Source of the DNA: Aspergillus flavus
Lineage: Eukaryota; Ascomycota; Eurotiomycetes; Eurotiales; Aspergillaceae
Assembly (NCBI RefSeq): GCF_009017415.1
Contig: NC_092408.1
Span: 1,798,001 to 1,862,000, forward strand
Length of the DNA stretch: 64,000 nucleotides
Direction of reading: 5' to 3'
The notes below the pieces were generated by a model. It searched no databases and had not been told where the DNA came from. It saw nothing but the letters and a program-made list of their open reading frames with translations. Positions 22,081 through 39,501 of the stretch are shown piece after piece (within the stretch, counting starts at the first letter, position 1; every line of letters starts with the position of its first letter). Both the position numbers and the translations under genes were made by a program.

Positions 22081-23768
22081 TTATTTCGCAACTATCGAAA
22101 CCACATCCTCATCCGCCACAATATGTGCCAATCCCACTCGTTGCGGGATATGCCGCGCACTTGCACCCCACACCAAAGCATATTTAAACGATTCTTTCAA
22201 CGTCCGGTGAACGTTATCGCAGACGTCCTCGATGGTAGAATTGCTCCGTACAATCAACGCTTCGCTGAAATCGGGCTCCTCTCCTTTCCTGCTTAACGTT
22301 AGATATTTTCATCGGGTTACCAGGGTGTAGGATAGACGCATACCGTTTCGTGTATATTCTGATCAAACGAAGTTCTTTCCAGATCCGCTCAACCACCTCC
22401 TGAACGCCGAGGTCTAGTTCACAACTCATCACGGCGGTATGTGGTTCACGGGCGAGTTGATTCAGGAAGTCGAGACTGATGCTGTCGATCTTGTTATATA
22501 CGTAGAGACTATTTTACAGTTAGACTTGTTTGGGTATAATGTTTAGAAGATTGAGGCTTGTTTGCTCTCACCATCTGATGTATTTTCTGTGATCTTTCAT
22601 GATGACGTCGATGAAGTCGTCGATCGTTGCTGTTGCGATATGCTTTAGTATACAATTAGTCACGGTGGTTGGGCGTCAGAACATACCGTATTCATCTCGG
22701 ATCAGAACTTCACAGTTCAGCATCTTGTAATCACGGAGGACGTTGAAGATGAGCTTCTCGTCGAGGTATTTCGGGGGAGTCTGGAAGGTGATCTTCACTC
22801 CGCCTGCTTTCTTTTGTTTGAGGTAGATGTTTCTAAAGTTGTTAGTGAGATGATCATCTACTTTGACTCCAGAAGAAACTACTTACGGAGGCTCCTTGTT
22901 AAGACGAATACCAACGGCATCCAATTCCGCCTCTAGAAGTGCCCGCTGCTCTGCTCGCTTAGTGGCATCGAGAACCATGAGAATCAAATCACTAGTCTGG
23001 TAGCAAGTTAGACAAAAAGCCGTTAATCGTCTCCCCACAACCGTCAATCGCATAAAGCAATAGATAAGTAGACAATAAACCAACCTTAGCAGCTGAGATA
23101 ACCTGGCGACCTCTTCCCTTGCCCTCAGCAGCACCTTCAATAATACCAGGAAGATCCAAAATCTGGATCTCCGCGCCCCCGTATTCCAACACACCCGGAA
23201 TAGCAGTCAACGTGGTGAAAGAGTACGCCGCAGCCTCACTCTTCGTCTTCGTGATCTTGCTCAGGAACGTCGATTTACCGACGGAGGGGAAACCGACAAG
23301 AGCAACACGAGCATCACCACTCTTGCTGACATCGAAACCTGCGCCGCCGCCGCCGGCACCGCCTGTCGGCTCCAGGAGTTGGGCTCTTAATCGGGCGAGC
23401 TTTCTGTCGGAGTGGTTAGCTAGCTGAGCTGCTTTGATTGAGTGAGGGTGGGTTAATTTTCGTACCCCTTCAGCAGACCCAGATGGTATTCTAATTATTG
23501 GTTAGAATTCGGCAGTTTTCTTCTAGCATGGGGGATATAGTCGTGGTATGCGCACCTGTGGCCTTGTTCTCTGTTATCGAATTAGCGGCGGGGTTCTGCA
23601 TAAACTCGGGAAAAGGTAAGGGGACAAAAGAAGCTTACTCTGCGTCCTGCGCATCTCATCTTCAATCCTATTATTTGATATCAGAATTTAGTTCCATTTT
23701 TATAATCAATTCCAAGGCGATTCGCCCATCCGAACGTACTCTTTGATCTTCTCCGTGATGTTCACCAT
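22081..23768 (-). CDS. rbg1: Developmentally regulated GTP-binding protein DRG1/RBG1
   Basis: Ten exons on the minus strand: 23768-23740, 23667-23639, 23570-23556, 23490-23466, 23403-23085, 22996-22887, 22832-22687, 22629-22572, 22508-22344 and 22288-22081; 367 aa, the exact family size. Starts [16 protein letters not shown]1 is [10 protein letters not shown]3 is [10 protein letters not shown]4 is NKID. The C-terminal TGS domain (about 290-367) contains [10 protein letters not shown] and [14 protein letters not shown]. All junctions keep phase. Known role: a translation-associated OBG-family GTPase that binds ribosomes together with its partner DFRP1/Tma46. Exon 3 is only 15 nt (codons for KNKAT), a true microexon. 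Confidence 0.96.
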
Positions 23769-24344
23769 CTTGCCGGTTGGGAGCCCCGCGGACTCAAAAA
23801 TTCAGCGATAACAAGTACTACTACGACGAAGCTGCCCGTGATTCGGGTTCCCTGGAGGATGCCAAATGTAGAATATGCCAGTGATACCAGGATACAGGTA
23901 CTCTGGTCCGATCTTCTGCGATAAGAGTGGGGAGTCTGGGGGGAAACAAGCATATATCAAAATCTCGCAAAATAACTGCCTTACATAATCGGTGGTTATG
24001 GGGGATTCTGCCGGACCTAGCTTTACCGCTATCTGGACCGCTTAGATGGTCCCTCTGATCTCAGGTGATGATAGTATCTATTCCATCATGTATTGGAAAG
24101 GGAAGCTAAGTGCAGATTTATAATTGTGTATTCTTTTAGTTACTCTTCATCTAGTCCAAAGGACACCTTGTTCAGTATCGCGGTATACTTGGGGTATCAA
24201 TACAACATGCAAGCTAGACCGCAACCGGCAAAACCATAATCCGACCAGATAGATCCGGACGGCAAGCTCGAATAATCTCATCACAGACCGATAAAGGTCA
24301 AGACAGAGCCTCCAATCTCCAATCTCAACCCCACCACAACAGCC
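23769..24344. other. Divergent promoter between rbg1 and cwc2
   Basis: 576 bp without a supported frame, shared by two genes transcribed away from each other. Confidence 0.5.
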
Positions 24345-25734
24345 ATGGCACACACCACAGTAGCCGACCCCCCCCAATCCGTGGAACCCACAAATTCTCT
24401 CGAAGAAACAAATACCCCAGACGAGCATGTCGCCAGCGAGGAAAATGCCCTCGCCGTCACCCAGCCCGCCGAGTCCGCCGTCGCGGAAGGCGCGCCGAAG
24501 AAGAAGAAGATAATCAGGAAGAAGCGCCGTCCAGCACGCATCCAGGTCGATCCCGCCACAGTCAAATCCGAGCCGCCTCCGCAGACGGGTACAGTCTTTA
24601 ACATTTGGTACAATGTACGTTTTATGTTTCGTCCCTTGTACACAATCGCGCTATGCGCTTTGTGTATATCTCAATGGTTCGAACAACAGATGCTAACAGT
24701 TACTCTAGAAATGGTCCGGCGGCGACAGAGAAGACAGTTACCTATCAAAACAACACGCCCCATCACGATGCAACATCTCCAAAGACAGCGGCTACACGCG
24801 CGCCGACAAAGTTACCGGCTCCTACTTCTGTCTGTTTTTCGCGCGCGGTGTCTGCCACCTCGGTCCGGAATGCCAGTATCTGCACCGTCTGCCCACCATC
24901 CATGATCTCTTCAGTCCGAATGTCGACTGTTTCGGCCGCGACAAGTTCAGCGATTACCGCGATGATATGGGCGGTGTTGGGTCGTTTATGCGCCAGAATC
25001 GCACGCTGTATGTGGGTCGGATCCATGTTACGGATGATATTGAGGAGGTTGTTGCGCGGCATTTTGCCGAGTGGGGTGAGATTGAGAGAATACGTGTGTT
25101 GACGTCGAGGGGTGTGGCTTTCGTTACGTATACTACTCTTGCGCAGGCGGAGTTTGCGAAGGAGGCTATGGCGCATCAATGTAAGTTTCTTCTTCTTTTG
25201 TTGGGCTGTTGAGGATTATTCGGGTGTGCTGATTTTCTGGAAGCCCTCGACAATAATGAGATTTTGAATGTGCGTTGGGCGACGGTCGATCCGAACCCAT
25301 TGGCTCAGAAGCGTGAGGCGAGAAGGTTGGAGGAGCAAGCTGCTGAGGCGGTACGCAGGGCGTTGCCGGCGGACTTTGTTGCCGAACTTGAAGGGAGGGA
25401 CCCTGAGGCTCGAAAGAGGAAGAAGATTGAGGGCAGTTTCGGTTTGCAAGGGTATGAGCCTCCTGACGAGGTCTGGTATAGCCGGACGAAACAGTTGGAA
25501 GATGCAGGAAATGGAGATCAAGGTCAGCTCGAAGCTCCGAACCAACCACTCATGCTTGAGAATGCATCGTCTGCTTCTGCTCCTCCGCAGGAATCGGAAA
25601 GCAGTGGCATCTTCTCTAGCTCTACTGTTGCGGCACTGAGGGGACTAGCAGGCGGAAATGTTACAACACAAGCAGCTCCGCAAGCCTCGGGGGGTCCTCT
25701 AGTAGGCTACGGGAGCGATGATGAAAGTGATTAA
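24345..25734 (+). CDS. cwc2: Pre-mRNA-splicing factor CWC2
   Basis: Exons 24345-24614, 24709-25180 and 25244-25734, 410 aa. A lysine-rich patch (about 51-62, KKKKIIRKKRR) precedes the Torus/CCCH zinc-finger region, CLFFARGVCHLGPECQYLH (C-x7-C-x5-C-x3-H), then an RRM (TLYVGRI... and RGVAFVTY). The C-terminal part is charged and low in complexity, ending GYGSDDESD. Known role: a component of the Prp19 (NineTeen) complex that contacts U6 snRNA and the intron to hold the catalytic centre of the activated spliceosome. Junctions NIWYN-KWSGGD and AHQ-SLDNNEILNVRW match the family. Confidence 0.95.
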
Positions 25735-25989
25735 ACCGGTCGATGGTATATTGCGCCTAAAATTATGTATAATAACAAAGATATCTTGAAACATCACATT
25801 GTTTGTTCGCTGAATTGCATGGTATATTTGCGGGTATAGTTCGCTATAAAATGCTGAGAGGAGATAAAACATCCAACACCAATGCCAATAATATGTCAAA
25901 TAAAAACCAAAAGTGAATAAGTTGGTTCAGGCACAAAAGAACAAGGAACAAAGGAAATATGCATGATACATAACACATGACTCTGTACC

Positions 25990-30954
<4,965 letters not shown>

Positions 30955-31447
30955 AGCGGGGCGTCGGGCGGTGTGAGATAAAGTATTGCACCCAGGTCGA
31001 GATGAATCTTTGCCACGCGATAGCTGTGACAAAGTTGCAGCCGAAGCTGCAGCCCTCTATGCTTCAATAAGGAACATATTCAGACTGATCAGGTACCAAT
31101 GTAAAAGAAAGAGGGCGGGAAAGGTACAAGTGAGAGTTGGTGACTATAACTAATTTAAAATTAGTGGGGGTGATTTAATGGGAAGAACCAAATGACGGAC
31201 GGGAAATTGGGAGTAAAAGAGCGGTAACTATAGGACGAGCTAAACTGCCTTAAGGCTCGCACCGTTGTTTTTCCGCTGACCGCCTTTGGGTCGTTAGCGT
31301 CCCCGCCGAGCATCGTAAACAAAGCACAGCGTTCCACGTCAATCCCGCGGCTTGTCGTGACCTCTGATAAGACGCCAATGGTGTCCGCCCCTGCAATGCG
31401 ACCCTCGATCTCGTTAGTAATTTGATTCACCTTGTCCTGCAGGCGCG
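30955..31447. other. Divergent promoter between gcn2 and cut12
   Basis: 493 bp between two outward-facing starts. A minus-strand open stretch at 31161-31430 has no ATG start and no recognised domain; I treat it as non-coding. Confidence 0.45.
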
Positions 31448-33749
31448 ATGTTGGAGTGGATCACTGGGCAGAACGAGCAGTTTGCAGGTGCGTGTCTCTC
31501 GCTGGCCGCATGAAGCTTGGGCACGCGCCCCATCGTCGGTCCAATAGCGGACTTGCGATCTTCCCCCCCAACGCAAAATCATACGGCTGTCGCGCTGACT
31601 TGTTTATTCCTTGTTTATCTCCATAGACAACTCAAAGGTGTTGGAACCTCCTGAAACGCCTGCACCTGTGTTCGCTATTCGCGCTTTCAAGAGCGCCTTG
31701 TTTGGCACCCCTGGGGCTGATGACGAGGATCAAATGGAGCGGGAACCGAATCCGAAGAATCTGACAGCCAATCAGTCGTCCCGCGCGAGCCTGTCGCTGA
31801 AGCCCACTATTGGGAACACGAGCGATGCTCCCATAGCCACGAAAGCCGACGTCGATATGGCTGTGAATGCAATGGCCTCCCCCACTAAGAGCATTCTTGT
31901 CACCCCTGGCACTGCATCAAACAGACGTAAGACGGTTTCATTCGGCGACGGTGTTGTCGACAATGAGCGCAAGCGAGGAGAATCGCCTAACAAGTCATCA
32001 AGAACTCCATTGACTAGCCAGTGGTCTATCAACTCTTCAGATGGGAAGGCCAAACCGCGTAGCAAGTTAACACAGGCACTGATGGACTCACGCGATAAGT
32101 CTCCCAAAGAGTCGGATGCATCACAAACCCCTCAGTCCACCGAAGCGAGGCCGGTGGCACAGTCGGCGTCGTCAACGGAAGATGACACCGGCGACGACAC
32201 TATCAACCTGAACGAACCTCGGTCTCAGTCTGGAAAATACTGGAAAGCCGAGTTTGATAGCTATAGGACCAAAACCACGCAAGAAATAAGGAAACTTATT
32301 CAGTATCGCTCAGCCGCGAAAGCGTACGCCAGAAAGAAGGATGAAGAAGCCCTACGGTTAGCCGAGAAACTCAAGGAGGAAGAAGTGAAGGTTTCTGAGA
32401 TGGAACGTCACGTTACTCAACTCGCGTCGACAATGGTTGGAGAGAATTCGAAAGCGGACAAGGAGCAGTTGGTCCAGGAACTCACCAAGCAAACCGCGCT
32501 GGCTTTGCAGTATAAACACCGAGTTGGCTTATTGCGCAAGCTCCTAGAACAGCACGGTGTTGTTAATAATGACGTAGAGCATATCGCAGGATCTTCCGAG
32601 ACCACGAATGACACTCCTGGGGATACAGCTGAAGAGCTGCACAAGGCCCAGCAGGCACTGGGCGAGGCAAACACTAAGCTTGAGGAGATGAAGCGCGAAC
32701 AATCCGAATTCGCCAAGCTCAAGGACTTGGCCCAAAGCTCAGAACAGAAGGCCTCAAACCTTGAGAAGGAGAACGCAACACTGAAACAAACTCTCGCCCG
32801 CGTTAAACAAGAAATGACCAAGTACGAAGGACGACGCAAAGAAAAGGAAGCAAAACTGAAGCAGAGAGAAGCCAAATTAGAGTTACGGGTCCAGGAATAC
32901 AGAGAGCGTCTGAAATCGACGTCGCAACAACATCGTGAGCAGGAAGAAGGTCTCAGGGAGTCGTTCAATGATGAGCGCCGCCGCATGCAGGACCAGATTG
33001 ATCTCTTGAAGTTGAAATTGACTACTTTTGAGCGCCTTCCTGAACTCCGATCGCGGACTCGCCACTCAGACAAGGGCTATGCCGGGGTCCAGGTGTATGA
33101 TTTTGTACACGACAGCCCTCAGAAGGAGCAAAGCGATGAGACCCAGGACATCGACGAACCTCCAAGCCCAAGCCCACGTGCAAAGGATCGGCGCTCGCAC
33201 ACCACAAGAACGGTACTCGGCGAGCTGGATATTAAGCGGGCTTCCAAAGCCCTAGGCCTGGAAACAGAGGATCACAGTGAGCAACTGGCATACTTAGACG
33301 ATACCCCCTATAAACCAAAAGAAAACCACCTTCTGGAAGGCGATGGTATCCCGCCGTCCTCACCCCCTGATTACCCACCACTCGAACCACCCACCCGACG
33401 CACCTCTAGACAGAAATACAACTCAGAGAGCTACCGCTCATACGTCCCAACCCATTCAACCATAACATCCCTCGCCCATCACCTCGCAACCCGCGAAGAC
33501 AGCAAACAAATCCGCACCGAACGACTGCGGGCTCGCCGCTCCCCCTCAAAATACAGCCTAGACGCCATAACAGGCCTGCCGCAAACCTATCATCTCCCCG
33601 ATCGAACCAAAAGGCGACAAAGTCTCGCGTCCGTCCAACGGGACTCCATCCCCGTAGACCGAATGTTAGCCGCCCAAGCGCGCCTGAAGCGCAAGCAAGA
33701 CAGCCGCAAGACCAGACAAGAGGGGAAAGAAAACATGATCAGGGCCTAA
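31448..33749 (+). CDS. cut12: Spindle pole body-associated protein CUT12
   Basis: Exons 31448-31487 and 31627-33749, 720 aa. The first exon codes for only 13 residues (MLEWITGQNEQFA) plus one base; the 139-bp intron then joins to DNSKVLEPPETPAPVF, the conserved Cut12 N-terminus. The PVFAIRAFKSALFGTP segment and the KYWKAEFDSY motif precede a long coiled coil (about 230-510) rich in Glu, Lys and Arg. The tail is basic and low in complexity with many SP/TP sites. In fission yeast Cut12 sits at the spindle pole and promotes Plo1/Cdc25-dependent mitotic entry. The role here is inferred from the family. Confidence 0.9.
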
Positions 33750-34300
33750 TGGGCCATATCTTTTCTTTTGTTATTTTCCACCTGAATCGGCAATCACCTA
33801 ATGTAATATTTGGATTTTGAGGAGGGTAATTCACTCATTTTTCTGTTTTTCCTGGCGCGCGGAGGGGAGCAATTGTGGGTATAGGCGCTCTCGTCGTTTG
33901 GAATCTGATGTATCCATTTCCCTGTTTCTCTACGGTTCTCTTTTTTCCCCTCGCCCACCTGGGATAATCGCTTTCACTTTTGTTCTTGTCCGATACGTCA
34001 TGCAAGTGACAAGTCCAGCACCTCTCTATGCCTGGAATATACCCTACATTGAACATGCTACCCCTGTTCACTTCTATTTTGTCCTTATCATTCACTTAAC
34101 TTGACCCACGAGTCCTGAGACTTGTTGAAGTACGCTAATTACCCGACTGCAAAGTCCACCAATACACATTAACTGGATATTCCATTCCAATGAATACATC
34201 ATCTATCTGTATATTCTGTCCGTATCTATATGTCCATCTATACATCTGGTGCTCCAAGAATCTGAACCCTGTCTCTGCATATTGTAGACAAGTAATCAGC
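33750..34300. other. Convergent intergenic region, no gene seen
   Basis: 551 bp between two converging 3' ends. It holds pyrimidine-rich 3' untranslated sequence only. Confidence 0.5.
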
Positions 34301-36057
34301 TTAAGCCTTCCCGTCAGAGAAGGACACAACAGCCCACTTTCCACTCCAAGCCCATTTCCGGGCCTCGGAGCCCCCGCCATTAGGCAGTTGGCGGAGTCTC
34401 TCGTCTTCACCTGCTGGCAGTCCGACAACGACATCCGCTTTGCAGGTCCGGAAAGCGAGGACACGAACGCCAGACTTAGGGCCCATTGGGCCGATGGCAG
34501 TCGTGAAAGGTGTTGTGGGGTCCCAGGTAGCCTAGGAAGCAACATGTTAATGTATGCGAGGGCTCAGGGAAGAGTGAGGGGTCACTTACATCACTGGTCA
34601 GCTTGCGATAGTTGAGGTCACCCTTGAAGAGGACGAGCTCGCTCTGTTGCAGGTCCTCAAAGAGATCCTTTGCTGTGTTGGGCATGCGCCAGTAGCTTCC
34701 GGGGGAGGTCCAGAAAGCGTGTGGGCGGATGACCAGCTTGCCATCTGCGTGGAGCCGGGACCATTGTTCGAAGAGGAAGTTTACCTCTGACAGCTCCTTA
34801 TCGGAGAGAGGGGAATGTTCCTTGCCCGACTCATCGGCGGCAGTGTAGAATGATTGCGGGTCGGCGAGCGCGCTGATAAGGTCCCTGAAGTCCGGGGGTG
34901 TAACATCCGATACGAACCAAGGGATCAGCTTAGGGTGCAGTACAACTGTCGTAGCCAAGCCGGCAGAGAGAAGGTATCCGGCAAGGATAAGGTCAACGAA
35001 CAGCTCGAAACCGGAGTTATCGAGAACAATGTCTACACGACGCTCCCCGGTCTTCTTCTCCTTGCGGGCCTTATTGAGCACCTCAAACGCGGCGTCCAAA
35101 TCGTTGACGAGAATGTTCTTCTCCGCGGCCTTGCGCGCCTGCGAGCCCTGCAGTTTCTGAATATCCTCGTAGGTAAGAGAGGTTAAGAGGGACAGATCGG
35201 TGGCATTACCCCACAGACAGATCTCACACATCTCAGAGAAGAGTATACGCTCAGCCTGTTCGACCTGCTCCGGGGTCTTGCCGTCAGCCTGGCCCTTCTC
35301 CGCCTCCTGAGCGATTTCCTTGTATCTGGCGGCTAACTCCAGAACTGCCGGACGGGACGATTTGAAAGTTGACATCTTCTGGCGGGCAAATACATCGTAT
35401 CCTTTCCAGTGTGTGGACAAGGCGAAGTAGGCACTGATGCGCCTGTCTATCCTCCGTTAACACGTCTATTCGCCATCTGTATTGCTCCAAGCAGATGTCG
35501 AACATACAAAGATAGCATTCAGAGTATAGCCATGCAACATCGTGCCATTTGGGGTTTCCTCGTTGCTCCAACTCCTTGTTATATTCTTCGATACCCGGCT
35601 GACCGTCGTCGGGTAGGGGGCTATGCGGACGCAATAGTTAGTGACTTCCTTGCCATAACCTGCGTCAAAATCCGCGTAAATTACTCACGTCAGTTGTCTG
35701 TTATGTTGCAATTCATATTTGAGCGCTGCGAGTTTCTCAATGATACCCTTTCCCTCCTTGCGCTTTTCTTCGTCGGATACATCACCAACAGTGCGGTGGA
35801 GGTCGTCAATAGCACCAGTCTATAGGGATACAGATGTTTAGCATGGATCAGACAAACAAAAGCATAGACGGCCAGAACACTCACGATAATCACGGGCCAG
35901 CGTTCAAGAGCAGAGGTCAAGGCGAAGCTGGATTTGTCGGAAGTAAGGTATTGCGCTGTTAACCAAGACCGGCAGAGAGGTGGGGTTAGTTTTGGGTGTT
36001 GATTTGTCGTATTATCTGACAATGAAGACACATACGGGTCTTGGGATCGAACTCCAT
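34301..36057 (-). CDS. DUF89/ARMT1-family metal-dependent phosphatase (YMR027W/Hrt2 homologue)
   Basis: Six exons on the minus strand: 36057-36036, 35955-35885, 35819-35689, 35620-35508, 35446-34590 and 34531-34301; 474 aa. Landmarks are the VDIVLDNSGFELFVDL metal-binding motif, LVLFKGDLNYRKL, and the C-terminal PTTPFTTAIGP and RTCKADVVVGL segments, all typical of DUF89 subfamily III. The family comprises Mn/Co/Ni-dependent phosphatases acting on sugar phosphates and damaged metabolites; the human member was also reported as a protein carboxyl methyltransferase (ARMT1). It is probably cytosolic. The first exon codes for only seven residues and one base, but phase is kept at all five junctions. 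Confidence 0.92.
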
Positions 36058-36613
36058 CTTTTGCTGACTGTTGAACAGTGTTATTACACCGTTCAGTTAA
36101 TTAAGATGATGAGGGGAGAGAAAAGGTGGGAACGAGCAGAAGGGGACAGAATTAAGGTGGGGAAGCAGAAGAATCAATGTTGGAGTCAATCGCGGGGTCT
36201 TTCTATTCTAGCAAAGCGGTCGGATTTCCGAAACCGACAACTCCGACGAGAAGAAACGCTCTCAAGGTCTAATCTATACCCATTGGATAATGCAATCAAA
36301 GTCGCTAACTAGCCATCACATTCATATCAATGGCCATGGAAGAAAAGCCAAATATCTTACTGCCCAATCCAACGTCCTCATACCTGCACATGGTTATTCG
36401 TTCACAAATCATTGTTCCGCTATGCAAGAAGTTCAAATCATCATTCAATAGATACAGTATTTGGTATCTGAGAGATATCTGTCGTTATTTCAGTCTGCAG
36501 GTATAACCAAAGAGACCCAACGCTCATTCCAGAACCGAACCTCTATGACCGGTCAAGAAGACCACTCTTCTCTGTCCACCCATAAACGCCGTCCCATGCA
36601 GATGTAAATCATC
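36058..36613. other. Intergenic region between the DUF89 gene and ppt1
   Basis: 556 bp, comprising the DUF89 promoter and the ppt1 3' untranslated region. No conserved frame. Confidence 0.45.
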
Positions 36614-38479
36614 TCACATCATGGACATGATCGAGTTTTGTGCATAAGCCTAGAAAGAAACATGTCAGTCTCCTGCATTGCTTAAAGAAGAACAGAGTAA
36701 CGAGTAGACAAATAAAAAGAAAGAAAGAAAAAGACAAGAGTAAAACTCACCATAGGCTTGATATCAGGGTGAGGCACAGCTTCAAAAACTTGGAAGTCCA
36801 GCTTAAGCTCTGGCCCAACGTTGATGAAGGCTCCCTTGTTCTCGGTGGTGTCGCAGTACTTGGGAGCAGAGAAGACGGTGATGCACCTTCCATCATGCTC
36901 GACTTCGTAACCCTCCATACGGACTTCGTGAGAGCGAATGATGGCTTCCAGTCCATTCTTCTCGCAGAATCTCTTGGTAACATCCGGACCAAACTGGAGA
37001 CCAACTCCTCGCTTGCTGGGTCCGCGACCGGGCTCCGTCTGGGGATCAGTCCAGAGCATCTCCATCATCAGACCTTGCTGCCCGGGCTGGCGCTGGTTGT
37101 GGCGGTCCAGTTTCCGGATGTCATCCAGGGATGTGTTGTCGTCAGAGAAGAGACCACCGTGGAGAACAAGATACTTGTTGCCGATTAATGTAGCCAAGGG
37201 CAGAGCAGAGAAGGACTCCGAGAACACCTTGAACATCCTCTCGTTGTACTTCGCCTTGCACTCGCCCTCGAATCCATAAACCTTGTTCATATCGTCCGTC
37301 TCGTGGTTTCCACGGTTGAGGAAGATGCCATTCGGTCGCAGCCACTTGTATGCATAGAGAAGCAAGGCAATCTCAGTAGACCAAGAGCCGCGATCCACGA
37401 AGTCGCCGTTGAAAAGGTATGCGTGCTTTTCGCTCGGGTATCCGTTCAACCGGAAGATCTCCAGCAGATCGAAGAATTGTCCTGTCGCAACGTGTCAGTG
37501 AACAGCTAAAGGGGAAGGCCGGTGTGAAAAGAAAGGAACAAAGCGCGAATGAAACATACCATGCGTGTCACCGCAGACTGTCAACTTAGTACCCTGGTCC
37601 ACACCAATCTCGACCATGGTTGGTTCCGCATACACGATGTCCTTGACAGCCTTGACGATCTGGAAGGCATACTTGCGATGAATTTTCTTGCCGTTCTTGA
37701 ACCGCTCGATCATATCATCGATGAACTCTTGCGTCATTTCCTTCTCCAATCGCACACCATCATAGCTGTCGTCAACTGCTATGGCGTCGATATCTAAGTC
37801 CTCGAAGGCTGACGGCGGGTCACCCACTTCAATGGCCTTCTCAAATTCCATCCGGCGCACAAGCTTCTCGCAGTCTGCCAGTTTTACCTTCGCATCGCGG
37901 TTATTGGGCTCTCTCTTTGCAACGACTTTGAAGTCTCTAAGGGCATCTTTGTAGTTGAGGATGGCGGTGTTGGCTAGGGCTCGCCTCCAGTAGGCCTAGA
38001 TTGAGTTAGTCAGTTGACAAGACGCTTCTTTCTGTTTCCTCTTCGAAAGTACGCAAGTAGTCTCAGCAGTACAGTATTTTCGACAGGGCAAAGGAAAGAA
38101 CGAAAAGAAATATGATTGTAAAGGTGAATGTTACTGACCTTGGTGTAGGCGGGGTCGAGCTCAAGGGCCTTGGTGGCGTCGGCAATCGCGAAGCCATAAG
38201 CTTCGAGTTTAATATGCGCCTAGAGCAGTTAGCAAGCTATGCTCCCTCCATATGTTTCTCCTTCGCCTTCGGGGCCAAAAGAAGAGCAAGTGGTAGCAAA
38301 CAAAAGGTGCCCAAAGCGCAACGTACCTGAGCGCGATTGCTGAAGAACGACGGCTCGCGATCATATTTCGCTATGGCCTGGGTGTAGAAATCCACGGCAG
38401 TAGGCCACTCATGTTGACCGAACGCTTTATTGCCCTGCACCTTAAGCGCAGTGGCAGCCTCGAGGTCGGACGACGCCAT
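36614..38479 (-). CDS. ppt1: Serine/threonine protein phosphatase 5 (PPP5/Ppt1, TPR domain)
   Basis: Exons 38479-38327, 38219-38139, 37995-37560, 37481-36751 and 36649-36614 on the minus strand, 478 aa. Three TPR repeats fill residues about 7-110 (ALKVQGNKAFGQHEW, AHIKLEAYGFAIADA, AYWRRALANTAIL). The PPP catalytic domain (about 180-470) has GDTHG, GDFVDRGSW, RGNHET and the SAPKYCD loop. The last exon adds only AYAQNSIMSMM, the autoinhibitory C-terminal helix typical of PP5. The TPR domain binds the Hsp90 C-terminus, which releases inhibition. Targets include Hsp90 and its co-chaperones. Confidence 0.96.
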
Positions 38480-38977
38480 CGGAGGAAGGAAGGGAAGGAG
38501 AGTGAGGGGAGAGGGGTTTTCCGGTAGGAAGGCACGAGAGCGTTTGAAGGAAAACGGTTGATCGTCCACGGGAAGAGAACCTTAAGGCGAAACTCCTTTA
38601 CTGGCTGAGGGGGTGGGCGAAGAAGCTTCGACGGAAGGAAACAGATTCAAATCGAACGGATAAATGTTCCTGAGGAAAGAATGCGGAATTTCTGCAGGAA
38701 TCCGGACCCTTGAATCTATTTTCTTATCACTGGCTGGATTACTTTTTTGGAATTGAATCCCGAAGATCCTCCAGTCGCCGGTCTTGGCATTTCCGTTCCG
38801 ACATCAAATCAATCCATTAACTCAATTAACTCCAATCTCTCTTCATTCCTCTGCCACAAAGCCACTCCGGTTCTTTCGCCTCGCGCCCCCGTCGAACGCC
38901 TCTCAGCAACGAGGTCCGTCGTCGCAATTTAATCACTCCCCATACCGAAATCCCACCCATCTCAACCGGCCCAGCAC
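38480..38977. other. Divergent promoter between ppt1 and spt4
   Basis: 498 bp separating two outward-facing genes; no conserved frame. Confidence 0.5.
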
Positions 38978-39501
38978 ATGTCTTTCTACGTCGCACCCAG
39001 CCAGCAGCGCACTCTTCGCGCCTGCATGGTCTGCTCCCTCGTCCAACTGCACAGCGTACGTTCCAATCAGGACCAAGACTGCATAACCAAACAAAAAGAA
39101 CCCGCCCCCGATAAACTGACACATTCTTCACAATAGAAATTCATGCGCGAAGGCTGCCCCAACTGCGATAACGTCCTCGGCCTCCGTGGCAACAACGACG
39201 CCATCCAAGAATGCACCTCCCAAGTCTTTGAAGGATTGGTTACCCTCCGTGACCCCAACACCAGCTGGGTAGCTCGCTGGCAGCGACTGGACAGTTACGT
39301 GCCGGGAACATATGCCGTTAAGGTGACTGGATCGGTAGGTTTTATCTGGATTATGATCCTATGCTATCTCTTGGCCAGATTTGGGACTGACGTGGTGGTT
39401 TGTTTACTATGTAGCTCCCCGATGAGATTATTTCGAGCTTGGAGGATTCGGGTGTGAAGTATATTCCTCGCGATGGTAGCACTGGTGAGGAGGAAACCTG
39501 A
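38978..39501 (+). CDS. spt4: Transcription elongation factor SPT4
   Basis: Exons 38978-39055, 39137-39334 and 39415-39501, 120 aa, the normal length. The four-cysteine zinc finger is CMVC (residues 16-19) with CPNC after the first intron. It continues with the NGN-binding surface, e.g. TSQVFEGLVTLRDP and SWVARWQRL, and the conserved YAVKVTGSLPDEI formed across the second intron. It forms the DSIF complex with Spt5, clamps RNA polymerase II and supports processive elongation and heterochromatin silencing. Confidence 0.97.

Noticed and set aside
31161..31430. Minus-strand frame upstream of cut12 (NQITNEIEGRIAGAD...)
   Set aside because: No ATG start, no recognised domain, and it lies in the divergent promoter of gcn2 and cut12. 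It could be revisited with transcript data.
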